The notes beneath the pieces were generated by a model. The model saw nothing but the letters and a program-made list of their open reading frames with translations, did not search any database and was not told where the DNA came from. A stretch of 16,544 bases of DNA from Stereocaulon alpinum (Eukaryota > Ascomycota > Lecanoromycetes > Lecanorales > Stereocaulaceae): the NCBI GenBank assembly GCA_018257865.1, contig JAEUBA010000251.1, positions 1 through 16,544 on the forward strand, read 5' to 3'. Both the position numbers and the translations under genes were made by a program. Below, piece by piece: positions 1 through 11,529 of this stretch (positions within the stretch are counted from its first letter, which is position 1; each line of letters begins with the position of its first letter).

Positions 1-2748
1 GTTAGTAGTAGTATTTCCTCCGCTCTATTAACCTAGATATATCTATAGTATTATCTCTCCTCCTTTTATAGTATTATACTTAGGTTTATAGCGTTACCTA
101 AAAAGAATTTAGTAGGAATTTAGTATAGATTCGTCGCGCTACCTTAGTATTAATTATTAGGAATTTAGGGTAATATACTATATTATATTAGTCCTAGTTA
201 ATAAAACTATTAATATAGAATATCTCTTTTCCTCTAACTATTCCTAGTATTAGATAAGTACTTCGTTTAATATTTAGTAGTCTATAGAAGCGGCGAGCGC
301 CTATTATTTAAGGATTAAGTATAAGTAATATCTATACCTTTTTAACTTTAACTATTCTATAGTACTCTTATACCTACCTTAGATATTAATAATTAAAGAC
401 TTCTATAAAGGTAGCTTAGATATAACTAAGTTATTACTTAAAGTCCTTAGTACTAAGATCCTTTACCTCTATAATAATTAAGACTTAGCTAACTAACTTT
501 CCCTCCTATATAGTTTCTAAGTTTTAACTCTTATAGTCTTATTCTTAAACCTATATATAATCTCTGCGTTAAGTTAAATACTGCGAATATTTATAAGGTC
601 TATAGACTACTAAATCCTTATAGAGACGTCCTAAATTAGAGGAGTCCTCTCCTATAGTCTTCTAATATATAAGGCCTAAATAGATATAGACTAAGTAGCT
701 TTTAACCTAGCTATAGTCTACCTCCCTTCTATTAATATCTAAGTTTAAGGTTATACTACCGTAGCTTAGTATTTTCGCTTAGTACGCCTTAAGAAATATA
801 GCTAAGCTTTAAAGAAACCTAGCTATATTTAGCTATTTAGCTATATCCCTCGCTATTCGCTAGTAACGACTATTATATCTATATAGGTATTTTAGTATAT
901 AGTGCTCTTCTACGTCTACTTACTATTTTAGTTAGTATAGATCTAAGAGGACCCTAGCCTTTATACTTTTCTTATCTTTTTATTTTCTCTTTTAATAAAG
1001 TAATATAGGCTCTATCTCTTTAGAAGTTTTAATATCTTATATAATTATTAACTTAATATAATATTTATTATATTCTATTAATTACTCCTAGTAATCCTTA
1101 TACTTATTTATTTAGTTATAGTAATTCTTAAGTAATATTAGATATACCCTTTTAGAGGCTTAGGTACTATATCTATCTAGTAGACTATAGTATTTAATTA
1201 TATTAATATAGTAACTAATATTATAGAATTTAGGAAAGTTAAAGGTTTACTTACCTATTTACTTATTAACTAGTCTATACTTTTAAAATACCTCCTTAAG
1301 TAGATTAATCCTTTCTAATACTACGTCTATATATTTTAGTATCGCTTCGTTATAGGATTAGTATCTTATAAGTATAATAAAGTTAATAATAGCTTATCCT
1401 ATATATAGTATATCTAAGTTTTTTTCGGATAAAAGAGGCGCGAAGATAAGTATTATAATCTATAATATCTCTTTACTCTCCTCTCCTATCTATTAGCTTA
1501 GCTTACTAAACTCCTAAAATTACCTTAGCTTAGTAAATTTAGGTATAGCTTAAAAGTAGGCGTTAATTAAGGCTTATACCTTAAGCTTTATTTATCCCTC
1601 TCTAATATACTCCCTTAGCTAGTCTAGGAGGTAGTTTAATAGCCCTTTAACTATTAATTAGTATAATATATTAAATATTTATAGTTAGTAGATATTAATT
1701 ATAAAGTAGCCGTCTATAAAGTTAGGCTAGTTATATACTATTATATCTAGTAAAAGCCTAGGCGTATTCTTATTATACGCTTTTTATATCTATAGCTACT
1801 CTATAGTATTTTTAGGTATTTACTTTAGATATAGTATTTTAGGACGTAGTTATTCCTATTTATTTAGTAGTACTAAGTAGACCGGATAGTATTTACCGCT
1901 CTTAATTAAGGTTATTAGGACTTATTCCTTATAGTCGCCTAGTATAAACGTAAGTATTAGGTAGTATTATTATATTCGTCCGTCTATATATATAATAAGG
2001 ATCCCCTTAAGCGCTAGCTCCTTAAGTACTTTAATAGAATACTATTAGTATATTAAGTAAGATCCGTACTTCAGCTAGCTTACCCTTAACTATAAGCCTT
2101 ATAGTATAGTAATATACCTTAACTTTTATACTATTATAGACTAATAGTACTAGTCTAAGTAATATTATCCCTAGCTAAACCTATACCCGCTAAATACCTT
2201 AATTAAGGTTACTAATAGTAATATAGACTAGCTACGTCTACTAATCTCTATATATCCGTAATAAATAGGTCTTATCTAATAATATTATAACTAGTACTAC
2301 TATTAAGCTATTAGGGAGCTTATCTTATATCTCCTACTACTAGCAGGCTATATATATCTTACTAATAATTAGACCCCCGTTAAGGTTTCGCTAGCGTATT
2401 AGTATATAGTTAATACTCGAATTAAAAGGTTTATATCTAATAAGAGTTCGTATTATACCTATTATATTAAAGTAAAGTATATAATATATTCTAGTCGCCT
2501 TATTTAGTTAAATTAATAGGACCCTAAACGCTTACTAAGACTATCTACTAGTAGTAGCGGAATACTTAATAGTATATAGCTTAACTTTTAGTTATTAAGC
2601 GCTATTAAAGCTATAGCGTCTATAAAAAGGTTATAATTAAGTATCTTTAAAGAAATTATCTATTATACTACTAGATAGTCGCGCGTTATATATTTATAAA
2701 GCTAGGGTATAATTAGCTTTTAATTAGAAAGGGTACTAGTCTTAGTTC

Positions 2749-2815
2749 GACTTAGATATTAACTTAGGTATTAACTTAGGTATTAACTTAGGTATTAACT
2801 TAGGTATTAACTTAG
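2749..2815. repeat. 12-bp minisatellite, about 5.5 units
   Basis: The unit AACTTAGGTATT occurs four times perfectly (2761-2808), preceded by one variant unit (2749-2760) and followed by a 7-base partial unit. The period is a multiple of three, so in the left ghost ORF it encodes a repeated tetrapeptide: Asn-Thr-(stop, formerly Gln)-Val on the - strand, or Asn-Leu-Gly-Ile on the + strand. The perfect units suggest either expansion after mutation or uniform mutation of each unit. Confidence 0.9.
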
Positions 2816-3641
2816 ACTAGGGTATAGAGATAAACTCTACTAAGGTTATATCCTCTTCCTCTAAAGGCCTACTAGTACCTTACTCCTATAGGTAGTACTT
2901 TATAAAGCTAATTATTAAGGTAGAGATAATACCTATAGTACTTAGTACTATTATTAACTTTAATTAATTAAGTTTTATATTTAGCTTATCTTACTAGTAC
3001 TAGATCTTATTAGTAGAGTTAGTAAGTTTAAGTAATTACCCTAAAGTATTATTATCTATTAAAATAGTTAGGTCCTCCTAAGGGACTTATCTACCTTTAC
3101 CTTTATAGGGACTATTATTAATTATATTAACCTTATCTCTTTAATATTTATAAGTAGGGCCTTTAACTTTATCTTTATTAAAGTATACCTATCTCCTATA
3201 TATCTAATTAGGGTCTCAGCCCTTATAGCGTAGTAGATACTTAATTAAATTACTTCCGCTACTATACTACTTTTAGTAGCGTTTATACTATTAATCTATC
3301 TAGCTTAGGCGTAATATAGAGGTATTATTATTAAGATTAATATATTTAGGTAGATATTAGTAAATATATTCGCTACTAGATTTATTAAGCTAACCTACTA
3401 TAGGTTAGGATAAATCTATCCTTATATTATCTTAAATCGCCTATCTCTAACTATTACTATTAAGTAAATTATAATATATATATAATAGGATATTATCCTA
3501 TAGAAGGTATTAATTAATAGATAGTTTAAGGGGATTTTCTTTCTATATAATATATTTAATAAACGCCCTACTTACTTATCTTATTAGGAAATATAATTAG
3601 TTATAAACCTTATAGTATATATCTCTATTACTAAAATATAC

Positions 3642-3660
3642 GTCTAAGTTAAACTTAGAC
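3642..3660. repeat. 19-bp near-perfect palindrome
   Basis: GTCTAAGTT (3642-3650) and AACTTAGAC (3652-3660) are exact reverse complements around a single A. It lies inside the left ghost ORF. The core word CTAAGTT/AACTTAG is also the core of the 12-bp minisatellite and of the palindrome cluster near 14660. Function unknown. Confidence 0.7.
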
Positions 3661-4005
3661 TATTTTTATATAAGAGTACTTAACTAAGATTTATATTTTA
3701 AAGAATAGAATAAAAAAGCTAATTAAGCTTTATAAGTAGATAATAATTTATAATACTCTATCTTTATTAGATATTATATATTAAGTATAAAGCTAGATAT
3801 AGTATATTAGAAACTAGCTATCCGCTTTCTATATATTATATATATATAAGTTCCGCTCTTAATTAATATCTCTATCTATTATATTAAGCTCGCTACTTTT
3901 AATCTTTTAGTAGCTTAACTTACCTACTTTTTACTACTATAATATACTTTTCTATAGAGAATAGCTTATATTACCTAATTATATTAAGGTTTACCTATTT
4001 AGAGA

Positions 4006-4008
4006 CAT
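4006..4008 (-). other. Surviving ATG, probable original start of left ghost ORF
   Basis: The + strand CAT at 4006-4008 reads as ATG on the - strand and is in phase with the ghost ORF running to position 1. It is one of only two ATG triplets I find on the - strand (the other is at 7975-7977). I find none on the + strand. The following codons read Met-Ser-Leu-Asn-Arg. Being in phase has a one-in-three chance, so this supports the start only modestly. Confidence 0.4.
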
Positions 4009-4260
4009 AGTTACCTTACTAGTATTACCTTTACTTACTACTTTTACTAACTACTAACTAATCACTATTATAAATTAAACCTTAATATAAATCCTTACTA
4101 CCCGCTAGTCCTTCTAAATTAGTAAATAATCCTTAATTTCTCCTATTTTAAGTAAAGAATCCCTAACTCTTTCCTATCCTAAGTAAAGAATCCTTAACCT
4201 TTCTTTCTTCTATTTATACTATCCTAAAGTTCTTCCCTAATCTACTTATACTATCCCTAA
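4009..4260. other. Pyrimidine-rich spacer between left element and copy A
   Basis: This stretch separates the - strand ghost ORF from the + strand ghost ORF of copy A. It is C/T-rich on the + strand, especially 4080-4260, as expected of a fungal promoter or 5' leader of a + strand gene, and it holds the ~31-bp repeats described separately. From about 4180 it is already homologous to copy B (10021 onward), where the equivalent DNA lies inside a longer ghost ORF. In copy A it could therefore be degraded coding sequence instead of a leader. CAC/CAT-type bases survive at 4006 and 4064. Confidence 0.45.
4118..4210. repeat. Three degenerate ~31-bp tandem repeats
   Basis: The word AAGTAAAGAATCC occurs at 4150-4162 and 4181-4193 (period 31), with a third diverged copy (TTAGTAAATAATCC) about 30 bp earlier. 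Each is followed by a CT-rich tail. Copy B has one equivalent unit (AGCGAAGAATAC at 10021-10032), so the expansion is specific to copy A or was lost in B. Confidence 0.7.
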
Positions 4261-7200
4261 ATTCTTTTTATTACCTACCTCTCTAAATTATTTATAATAT
4301 TATCTAATATAGCTAGTCTCCCTTTTATTAACCTTTATATTAATATAATATTAAAGCCTATCCTAATAGAGGCTAACTTCTATACTATTATTAGTAAGAT
4401 AAAGTTAGGAATTCTATAGAACTTTAGTAATATCTATAAAGGCCTAAGGTACTATACTAGCCTTTTTAGCGCCCTATACTAAATAATTAAAGACCGCCTC
4501 TAGAGTACCGCCCTTTAGGGTATAAATCTAAGGAGTTATAGTAAGGACTTTACTAAGGTCCTTAACTTTATTACTACTAACTTTAACCTTCCTAATTATA
4601 TACCCCCTTTCTATAATAAGGTACTACGTATATTAATAAGACTAATAAATAAAGTACCTACTATAGTAAACTAATAGGCTAGTAAATAGCCCTTAGAGGA
4701 TTCCTATAACTTAATAAATTCTAAAATAGCTAGATATAATAATACTCGCGTAGAGTAACCTAACTATACTAAATTATTCTTTATATTAGCCTTAATCTTA
4801 GATAATACCTATCCGCCTTATATCCTCCTTAGAATTATTTACGCGCTTAGGGATAAGTTCTATCTTATCTAATTAAGGTAGATTATATATAATACTTCGA
4901 TCACCGACGCTAACTAGCTATAGGATTAAATTAGTTATAATACTCTAATCTAAATCTTAGTAATAAAGGATTTCTAGACTATAGAAGATAATATCTAGGG
5001 AAGTACCCTTATCTATAAAGCTAGTAGAATTATATAGTTAACTACTAACTTAGATCTATAGAATACTATTCGCTATATATATTTACTTAGTTACCGGCGT
5101 TATAAGCTCTATATTAACCTAAGGGTACTTTATTAGTTATACTATATTAATTAATAGTTAGGATATTTACTAATAGGTATAATAGTATTAATTAAGGGTA
5201 ATACAGCCTATCTAAACTAACCTTATAAAGGTATTTTTAATATTATTTACCGCTTAAAACCTCCTTCTACTATAGTACTACCTAAGGGGAATACCCTTAA
5301 AAGATAATCTACCCTAAAGCCTCTTATTAATCCTTTTAATCCTACTAATAAGTATACTATTCCGCCTATTAGGAATCTAGAGAAGCCTATAGATATCAGC
5401 TCCTATAAGAATAGTAGTAGTAGTATAAATTATAAAGAAGAGAATAATAGAGAGGAGAGGGATTTAATAGATAAAGATAAGTAGAAGGTATTATAGATTA
5501 ATAAGGTCTATACGGGTAGGATACTAGGGTTATATAATATTAAAATAGGTATAGTAGTAAATACTAGAGTAGCTACTAAAGATCTAAAGGCTTTAGAGTA
5601 GGGGGATTAGGATAAGATATAAGTATTTTAACCTCTACCTTCTTATTTACTCACTACTAAATACTACCCTAGCGTTAATATAACTAAAGTTAAAGACCGA
5701 CTATAATAGTTAGATACTATATAGTAGTATATAGAATTATTATTTTAGCTTAAGGAGGGAAATAAATCTATTAATAATACCTAAACCCTTTAAGGGCTAT
5801 TATCTATAGCAGACTTAGAAGGCTAGATAATAAAGATTAAACCCTATATCTATTAGCTATATTATACCGCTTAGATATAGTAGAAGGCGTACTAGTAAGG
5901 GGGGGGTATAAATAGGGATAATCTTAGATTTAGAAAGGTCTATATCTATTTAATTCTTAGCTTTTAAGAGAACCTACTAATATCTAACTTAAACTAGATA
6001 CTTATAATTTTTATTATATATATCCTTAAGCGCTAACTCTTATTATAATAGCGTAAGGTATCTAAAATATATTATAAGGGTTATTAAAATCTTAAATAAT
6101 TCGAAGCGTTAACCTATTCTAATAAGTATCTACCCCCCTTAAAGTTAAAGGTATAGAGTAGTAATACTATATATCCCTCTACTAACTAATAGGATATTAG
6201 TTATCTATATATTAATAAAAGCGCCGCCTTTTTAACTAGATTAGCGAAGAAAGGGTTTATTCTAGTTATTATACTAGCTAAAGTTATTAGGAACTAGCTA
6301 AGGGAATAGTTTAAGATAATTAATATATAATATCTAATATTAAAGCTATAGTATATTTATACTTATATAGGTAAAACTTATAATAATATTAATACTACCC
6401 TACTTATAAGAGAAAATACTAAACTATTAAGATATAATAAAACTAAAAAAGTTAAAGATAAATAGGAGCGATTTCTCCTATTAACTATAAAGGGATTATA
6501 TAAAAAGTATATTATAGAAGTATTATAAGACCCTTAGGGTCTATCTCTATATAACTATAATTTCTATATTAGCTAAATCTTTATTAATAAGTTCTATAAG
6601 ATATAAACCCTTAATAGAGAGTATCCTAAGATAGTCTTAAGTATTAAGAATAAAATTAATACCTAAGTTCTTACTAAAATACTAAAGGATAAATTAAATA
6701 ATACTTATATAGATAATTAGTATATAAGTCTATATAAGATATCCTTACCTTAAGTATAGGGTTTTTCTACTATACCTTAAATATATAACCTAGGTAATTA
6801 TATAGCTATAATCCGTATAATTAAGTAGCTATAGTAGGAGGATTATAAGGATTATTAATATCTAACTTATACTAAAGTTAAGGCTATTAGAAAAATAATA
6901 GCTAGCTACTAAAAGCGAAAGAATCTAGTTAATAAGAGTAAGAATAATAAGAATATTATAGATATAAAGGCTATCCTAAACTCTATTAAAATTAAGCGGA
7001 CGCCTATAACTAGAGATATTAAAGGGACTACTAAGCTTATTAAGCTACCTTTATATAAAGTTCGTTATATTATATACTTCCTAAATCTAGAGTAAAAGGT
7101 AGCTCTTTACGCTAAGGACTAGAGGATCTAAGATATAGTAAAAGCTAAATATATTAAAGAATACTTACTTACTTATACTACTAGTAAGGAGATACCTACG

Positions 7201-7930
7201 CTAATAATTAATAATTACTTTAAATATACCTATAAGCTACGCGCTACTACTATTATCCTAAGTCTTCTAGAATTCTCTTAGCGTAACTACCTTAGTCTTA
7301 CTTAAGATAAGCTTAAAGGGGGGGCTTTATATAATAATAGTAAGGGTTATATAGATTTTATAGAGTTAGCTAGTCTAATATAGAATTAGGCTAAGATACT
7401 ACTAGATAGTATATATACTAAATATATTAATAAACTTACCGCTAATATACTAAAGTTAGTAAAACTTAAAGAGTTAATTAACTTACTAAGGGAAGATCTC
7501 TATAGGCGACTAAAGAAACTAGTTATATTTACTAGCTCTCCTATTATTATATATATTCTAGCGGTAGTAAGTCTATATCTCCTCTACTATTCCGCCTTAA
7601 CTATATACTAACCTTATTCTAGTAGTTTAAAAAGTATTTTCTTAGTAAATAGCTATAGTATAGCTTAACTATACCTCCTAAAAAGCGAGATAAATTATAT
7701 ATATAGCTATTTTAAGAAGAGGATAATAAGCGCTTCCTTATCTCTATAAAATATATCCTTAAAACTAATATTACCCTAACCTATATATTTAGAAGTATAA
7801 ATATAGATATAGACTAGATATAATTCTATAATATTTAGTATAATAGGCGGGTAGTTCAGCTATCTTAGCGAAATTTAAAGATATATAACTACTACTTTAT
7901 TACGGACGATATAGATAGAGTAGATTAGAA
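4180..7930 (+). mobile_element. Copy A of an unidentified repeated element
   Basis: This region is homologous to 10020-14090 in the same orientation. Matching anchors include 4182-4221 with 10021-10060, 4801 with 10855, 6138-6300 with both units of the B duplication, and an identical 69-bp block (7438-7506 with 13604-13672). Homology is broken at about 5690-6110 and 6420-7010, where A and B carry different sequence. No LTR, TIR or target-site duplication could be made out, partly because RIP destroys terminal TG/CA. The class (LTR, LINE or DNA element) is undetermined. Presence in two copies explains why it was a RIP target. Confidence 0.75.
4261..7780 (+). pseudogene. Ghost ORF of copy A, unidentified large protein
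   Basis: In the frame starting at positions that leave remainder 1 on division by 3, the sequence reads through about 1,170 codons with only TAA/TAG stops, best explained as lost Gln/Trp codons. Peptide words shared in frame with copy B include NFNLPNYI (4579-4602), DNTYPPYI (4801-4824) and KLKELINLLRED near 7456-7497. A Ser/Asn patch followed by an acidic, Lys-rich stretch lies at about 5400-5490 and looks like a disordered linker. The N terminus is truncated relative to copy B, which has about 1 kb more of readable frame upstream. I recognise no catalytic motif. RIP turns His and Cys codons into Tyr codons and Met into Ile, so zinc or metal sites would be invisible without reconstruction. 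Confidence 0.6.
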
Positions 7931-8640
7931 GGTATTATTTAAATAGAGTAGAGATAATATAATAAGGGGATAGGCATATAAGTAAGCTAGATAATAAAGA
8001 TTAGCTAGATATCTAAAAAAGGTTACTAAAAGCTAGTATAAAAATAAATTTTTACTATTATATCTTATATTCCCTATAGGGTTAGCGAACCTAAAAGAAG
8101 ACTTTATAGCTTTATTAATATCTAAAACCTATATTAAGCCTAAGTAATTTAATAGTATAAAGCTACCTACTAAAGATCTACTACCTCCGTTACTAGTTTT
8201 TAATCTAAAGCGGAAGCGGCCTTTAGCTTTAATAGGCGAGCTCTATTATCCTAATTAGGTTATATCTAACTAAGGGTATTATAACTATAAATAATAGTAT
8301 TAATAGTATAGGAAGGAGGAGGCGCTATATATAAAGAACTATATAGGAGTATAGACTAGTACTAATACTATATAGGTAAGAATAGGTAATATAGATATAA
8401 CTTTAGTATAAGGTTTAAAGTAATAGGAGCCTTTTAGTAAGCTTAGTCTTATAAGCGCTATATTAGCTAGTAAAGGAAAGAATAATATATACGTTAACGA
8501 AATATTATTCGTTATTAACTTAGACGCTCTAATTTAGGAGTTAGGGTCTAAACGTAAGCTAAGCGTAAGCTATTTAATTTATTAAATAAAGGGGGATAGC
8601 TACTTAAAAGTTAAGTAGCTAGGCCTATACTTAATATAGA
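7845..8640 (+). pseudogene. Second ghost frame of copy A (C-terminal region)
   Basis: From about 7845 a different frame (codons starting at multiples of 3) becomes strikingly protein-like for about 260 codons. It contains FITDDIDRVD (near 7902-7931), a Lys/Arg/Gln-rich helix-like stretch around 7950-8050, LPPLLVFNLKRKRP near 8178-8225, and a Tyr/Gln-rich segment near 8280-8310, all with TAA/TAG only. It is offset from the main copy A frame, so either an indel around 7760-7845 shifted it or it was a separate downstream ORF. Copy B matches only its start (to about 14090, also in a shifted frame) and then diverges. The family is not recognised. The C-terminal end reaches the 164-bp tandem repeat. 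Confidence 0.55.
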
Positions 8641-8910
8641 TATTATATAGGGAAGAGCCTCCTATAAGTTAAATAATATAAAGTATTAGATACTATTTAA
8701 GTCGGGTAACTCTTAATATTAAGTCGAATAGTACTTAATATACTTATAAATAAAGGGGGAAATCTACTTAAAAGTTAAGTAGCTAGGCCTACGCTTAATA
8801 TAGATACTATATAGGGAATAGCCTCCTATAAGTTAAATAATATTAAGTATTAGATACTATTTAAGTTAGGTAACTCTTAATATTAAGTTAAATAGTACTT
8901 AATATACTTA
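8584..8910. repeat. 164-bp tandem duplication (two units)
   Basis: Unit 1 is 8584-8747 and unit 2 is 8748-8910, with a constant offset of 164 and no indels. Both begin AAATAAAGGGGGA and end AATATACTTA. Differences are few and mainly C/T or G/A (for example CGGG against TAGG and GTCGAA against GTTAAA), as expected if the units were point-mutated separately. The repeat starts at the tail of the copy A ghost frame. It is too short to be a normal RIP trigger on its own. Confidence 0.9.
8598..8620. repeat. 9-bp-stem hairpin in unit 1 of the 164-bp repeat
   Basis: AGCTACTTA (8598-8606) and TAAGTAGCT (8612-8620) pair perfectly around the 5-base loop AAAGT. Unit 2 keeps seven of the nine stem pairs. 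It may be a terminal or 3' structure of copy A, but no function can be shown. Confidence 0.6.
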
Positions 8911-8940
8911 GTATTTAAGTTAGATATCGCTTATTATATA

Positions 8941-11370
8941 CTAATCCTAAGTAGGCCTAGTAGTTTAGAATTATTCTTTATATATTCTATATTACCCTTT
9001 TAATCCTTTCTAATATACCTATCTCTTACTACTAACGTATTAGTTGATACTCTATCTTATATATATATACCTACTATAGAATACTAGTATAAGGCGCTAG
9101 CTATCGCTGCTGCTATTTCCCCCTCCTCTTAAGCCTCTTTACCTTCTATTAAATTCTACGATAATACTAACCCTAGGAATTAGACGGTCTTAGTTATTTC
9201 GCGTAGCCTTATAGTCGAATAGGCCTACTATAAGGAGATTTAAATAGTATTAAAGAAAGAGATAGAAAGGAGATATATTATTAATATATCTTTAGGGATA
9301 CTAGAGAACTAGGCTAAACTTAGTAAAGCCTTATAGTAGCTAGAAATAGTATTCCCCTCTATTTTTATACCTATAATCCCCTAATACTAGCTAGAGAGTT
9401 ATAAATTAGGTATAGCTAAAAAGATTAATAATACTTATAATTACTATTATAATTATAGAAGGCGTACTATACGGTCTTACTCTATAGATAGTACTCTATC
9501 TATAATACGTTTACTTATCTTTAGTAAAACGAGATTCTATATCTAGTTAATAGAGATAATAGCGGATATACTTTTCTTCGCCTCTAATATTATTAAGGAG
9601 AAAAAACCTTTAGCTAGTATTACCTTAAATAAGCTTAAATTTAGAATATTTAAAGAGGTCTTATATAAGGATAGTATCTATAATAGCTTAATAGACTAGA
9701 TTTTTTATTATATTAGTAAAAATAATATTAAAGTTAATTACGCCCGCAAATTTAAGGTAGCTGCCTTATAGATATATAATAGAGGTAAGAATCCTATCTT
9801 ATTTTATATTAAGGTATATATATAAGGTATTATATATCTTACCCTTTACTTCGATCGCGCTCCTACTAACTATACTCTAGTAAAATAGCGGGCCCGCGTA
9901 AAATATTAAATAATAGGTATACCTTACGTCCGTTTCCGTAGTATATTAGTAAACTTAGTTAATTATAGTATACTAATACTACTAAGTCCTATACTTTAGT
10001 ATTCTTCTTCTCTCTAACTTAGCGAAGAATACTTAACTTCTTCCTCCTTTATTCGTACTATTATTATTCTTCTTATTATAGATATATTAGAATTATCTAT
10101 AATACTATCTAATATAGCTAGTCCTTCTTAGATTAACCCTTATATTAATATAATACTAAAGCCTATACTAACTAAGGCTAACGCAGGCCTAGAGATTAGC
10201 TAGTTAGTAACTTAGGATCTAAAGCTTATAATATTCTTTCTAAGACTAACTTATAATACTTTCTATAATTAAAGGATTAACCTAGGACTACTAGAATTCT
10301 TAAATACTATATAGATAATTACTAGCTTTCTTAATAGACTAAAGGAGTTACTACTAATCCTTTTTAGATTAACTCTTTAAGTTAATATAATACTAAAGCC
10401 TACGCTAACTAAGGCTAATTTCTATATACTTATTAATAAGCTAAAGTCTAGTAGTCTAACTAGAATCCTATAGAACTTCCCTAATATCTATAGAAGCTTA
10501 TAATATAGTAATAGTTTATTTAGTACCCTCTATTAAGTATTTAAAGACCGCCTATAGGGTACTACTATTTAGGGCGAAAATCTTTAAGGTTTTAGCTAGG
10601 ACCTTACTAAGGTCTTTAATACTATTACTACTAACTTTAATCTACCTAACTATATACTACCTTATAGAGACGAAGTAATACGTATATTTATAAGACTACT
10701 TAATAAAGTACTTAGAGTAGCTAACTAATATACTAGTAAATAACCTTTAGAGGAGTCTTATAACTTATTTAGTTTAAAAAAGTATAGATATAATAATACC
10801 TATACTAAGTAACCTAATTATACTAAACTATTCTTCGCACTAGCTTTAGTCCTAGATAATACCTACCCGCCTTATATTATCCTTAAAATTAGTTATATAC
10901 TTAATAATAAATTCTATCTTATCCTACTATAGTATATTATATATAATACTTTACTTATTAACGCTAACTAGCTTTAAGACTAGCTTAGTTATAATACTCT
11001 AATCTAATTCCTAGTATCTAAGAAATTCTAGACCGCTAAAGATAATACCTAGGGGAGTACCCTTATCTATATAGCTAATAGGATTATAGAGATAACTATA
11101 GATAAAGATTTATAAAATATAATCTATAATATATATTCGCGTAGTTACTAGCGCTATAAGCTTTATATTATATAAGGGGTATTCCGTTAGTTATAGTATA
11201 TTAATAAATAGTTAGGATATTTACTAATAAGTATAATAGTATCTATTAAGGGTAATACGGCCTATCTAAATTAACCTTACTAAGGTATATTTACTATTTC
11301 CTACTACTTAAAATATTCTTCTCTTATAGTAGGACCTAAAGGGAAAACCTATAATATATAGAATCCTCTA
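8941..11370 (+). pseudogene. Ghost ORF of copy B, N-terminal part
   Basis: One frame (remainder 1) is readable for about 810 codons with only TAA/TAG stops. The true start is not visible because ATG is gone; candidates lie between about 8941 and 9045. An Ala-rich/Ser-Pro patch is at 9091-9125, where one of the few TG clusters survives (GCTGCTGCT). A Lys/Arg/Glu-rich segment follows at about 9230-9290, and an Asn/Tyr/Arg patch at about 9420-9475. From 10021 it aligns in frame with copy A and shares NFNLPNYI (10633-10656) and DNTYPPYI (10855-10878) with synonymous codon differences, the best evidence that this was real coding sequence. After about 11370, in a variable region, the frame shifts. 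No domain recognised. Confidence 0.6.
10123..10419. repeat. 60-bp segment repeated at about 237-bp spacing
   Basis: 10123-10182 and 10359-10419 share TTAGATTAAC and a run through AATACTAAAGCCT to AAGGCTAA, with one single-base indel. Copy A has one equivalent (about 4322-4375), so this is a copy B-specific partial duplication. For most of the segment the spacing is 237, a multiple of three, so both units are in the same ghost frame. The 176 bp between them has no counterpart in A. Confidence 0.75.
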
Positions 11371-11529
11371 CGCGAAGACTCTACTACCTCTCCTACTAAA
11401 TCCCCCGCCTTAAGGCCTTATAAATTCTCCCCCTTAATTAAGCGAGCCTACTAGTATTCCTACCTAGCCTCTAAATAATCCTATACTTATTTATTCTAAT
11501 ATAAATAACAGCGGCTATACTAGTAATTA

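Larger units (their letters stand above)
1..4008 (-). pseudogene. Ghost ORF of unidentified large protein, left element
   Basis: Reading the - strand in the phase whose codons begin at coordinates divisible by 3, the only stops are TAA/TAG (one TGA at 2071-2073) from 4008 to the left edge, about 1,336 codons. If the stops are former Gln/Trp codons, the product is rich in Gln, Lys, Arg and Tyr and extends beyond the window. The first third (1-900) reads most like protein, with evenly spread Lys/Arg/Glu and words such as KPKYNTIKGGE near 25-60. The phase opens at a surviving ATG (4006-4008) and contains an in-phase 4-residue repeat. No domain is recognised. Caveats: the + strand in the same phase is Leu-rich with fewer stops in 2700-3900, the Gln load there is implausibly high, and the single TGA argues against this strand. 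The phase is better supported than the strand. Probably a dead transposon gene. Confidence 0.4.

Noticed and set aside
2749..2815. CRISPR array
   Set aside because: The repeats are contiguous 12-bp units without spacers, in a eukaryotic-type repeat context.
3470..3490. TA microsatellites here and near 3838 and 9060
   Set aside because: Short TATATA runs are expected in TpA-saturated DNA and are not informative repeats.
2749..3540. + strand reading of the left block (Leu-rich, fewer stops)
   Set aside because: Same codon phase as the - strand reading; Leu content near a quarter is implausible and the 1-900 part looks better on -. Kept only as a caveat.
4046..4062. TACTAAC-like intron branch-point words
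   Set aside because: Words of this kind are expected by chance once CpA has become TpA, and no matching GT/AG splice pair with a coding context could be shown.
7450..7620. Hydrophobic stretch as a membrane protein segment
   Set aside because: RIP inflates Ile, Leu and Tyr codons, so apparent hydrophobicity is not reliable evidence for a membrane segment.
7930..8640. Assignment of the copy A tail to a named tyrosine-recombinase or DUF family
   Set aside because: I found no catalytic residue pattern that I could place confidently; naming a family would be a guess.
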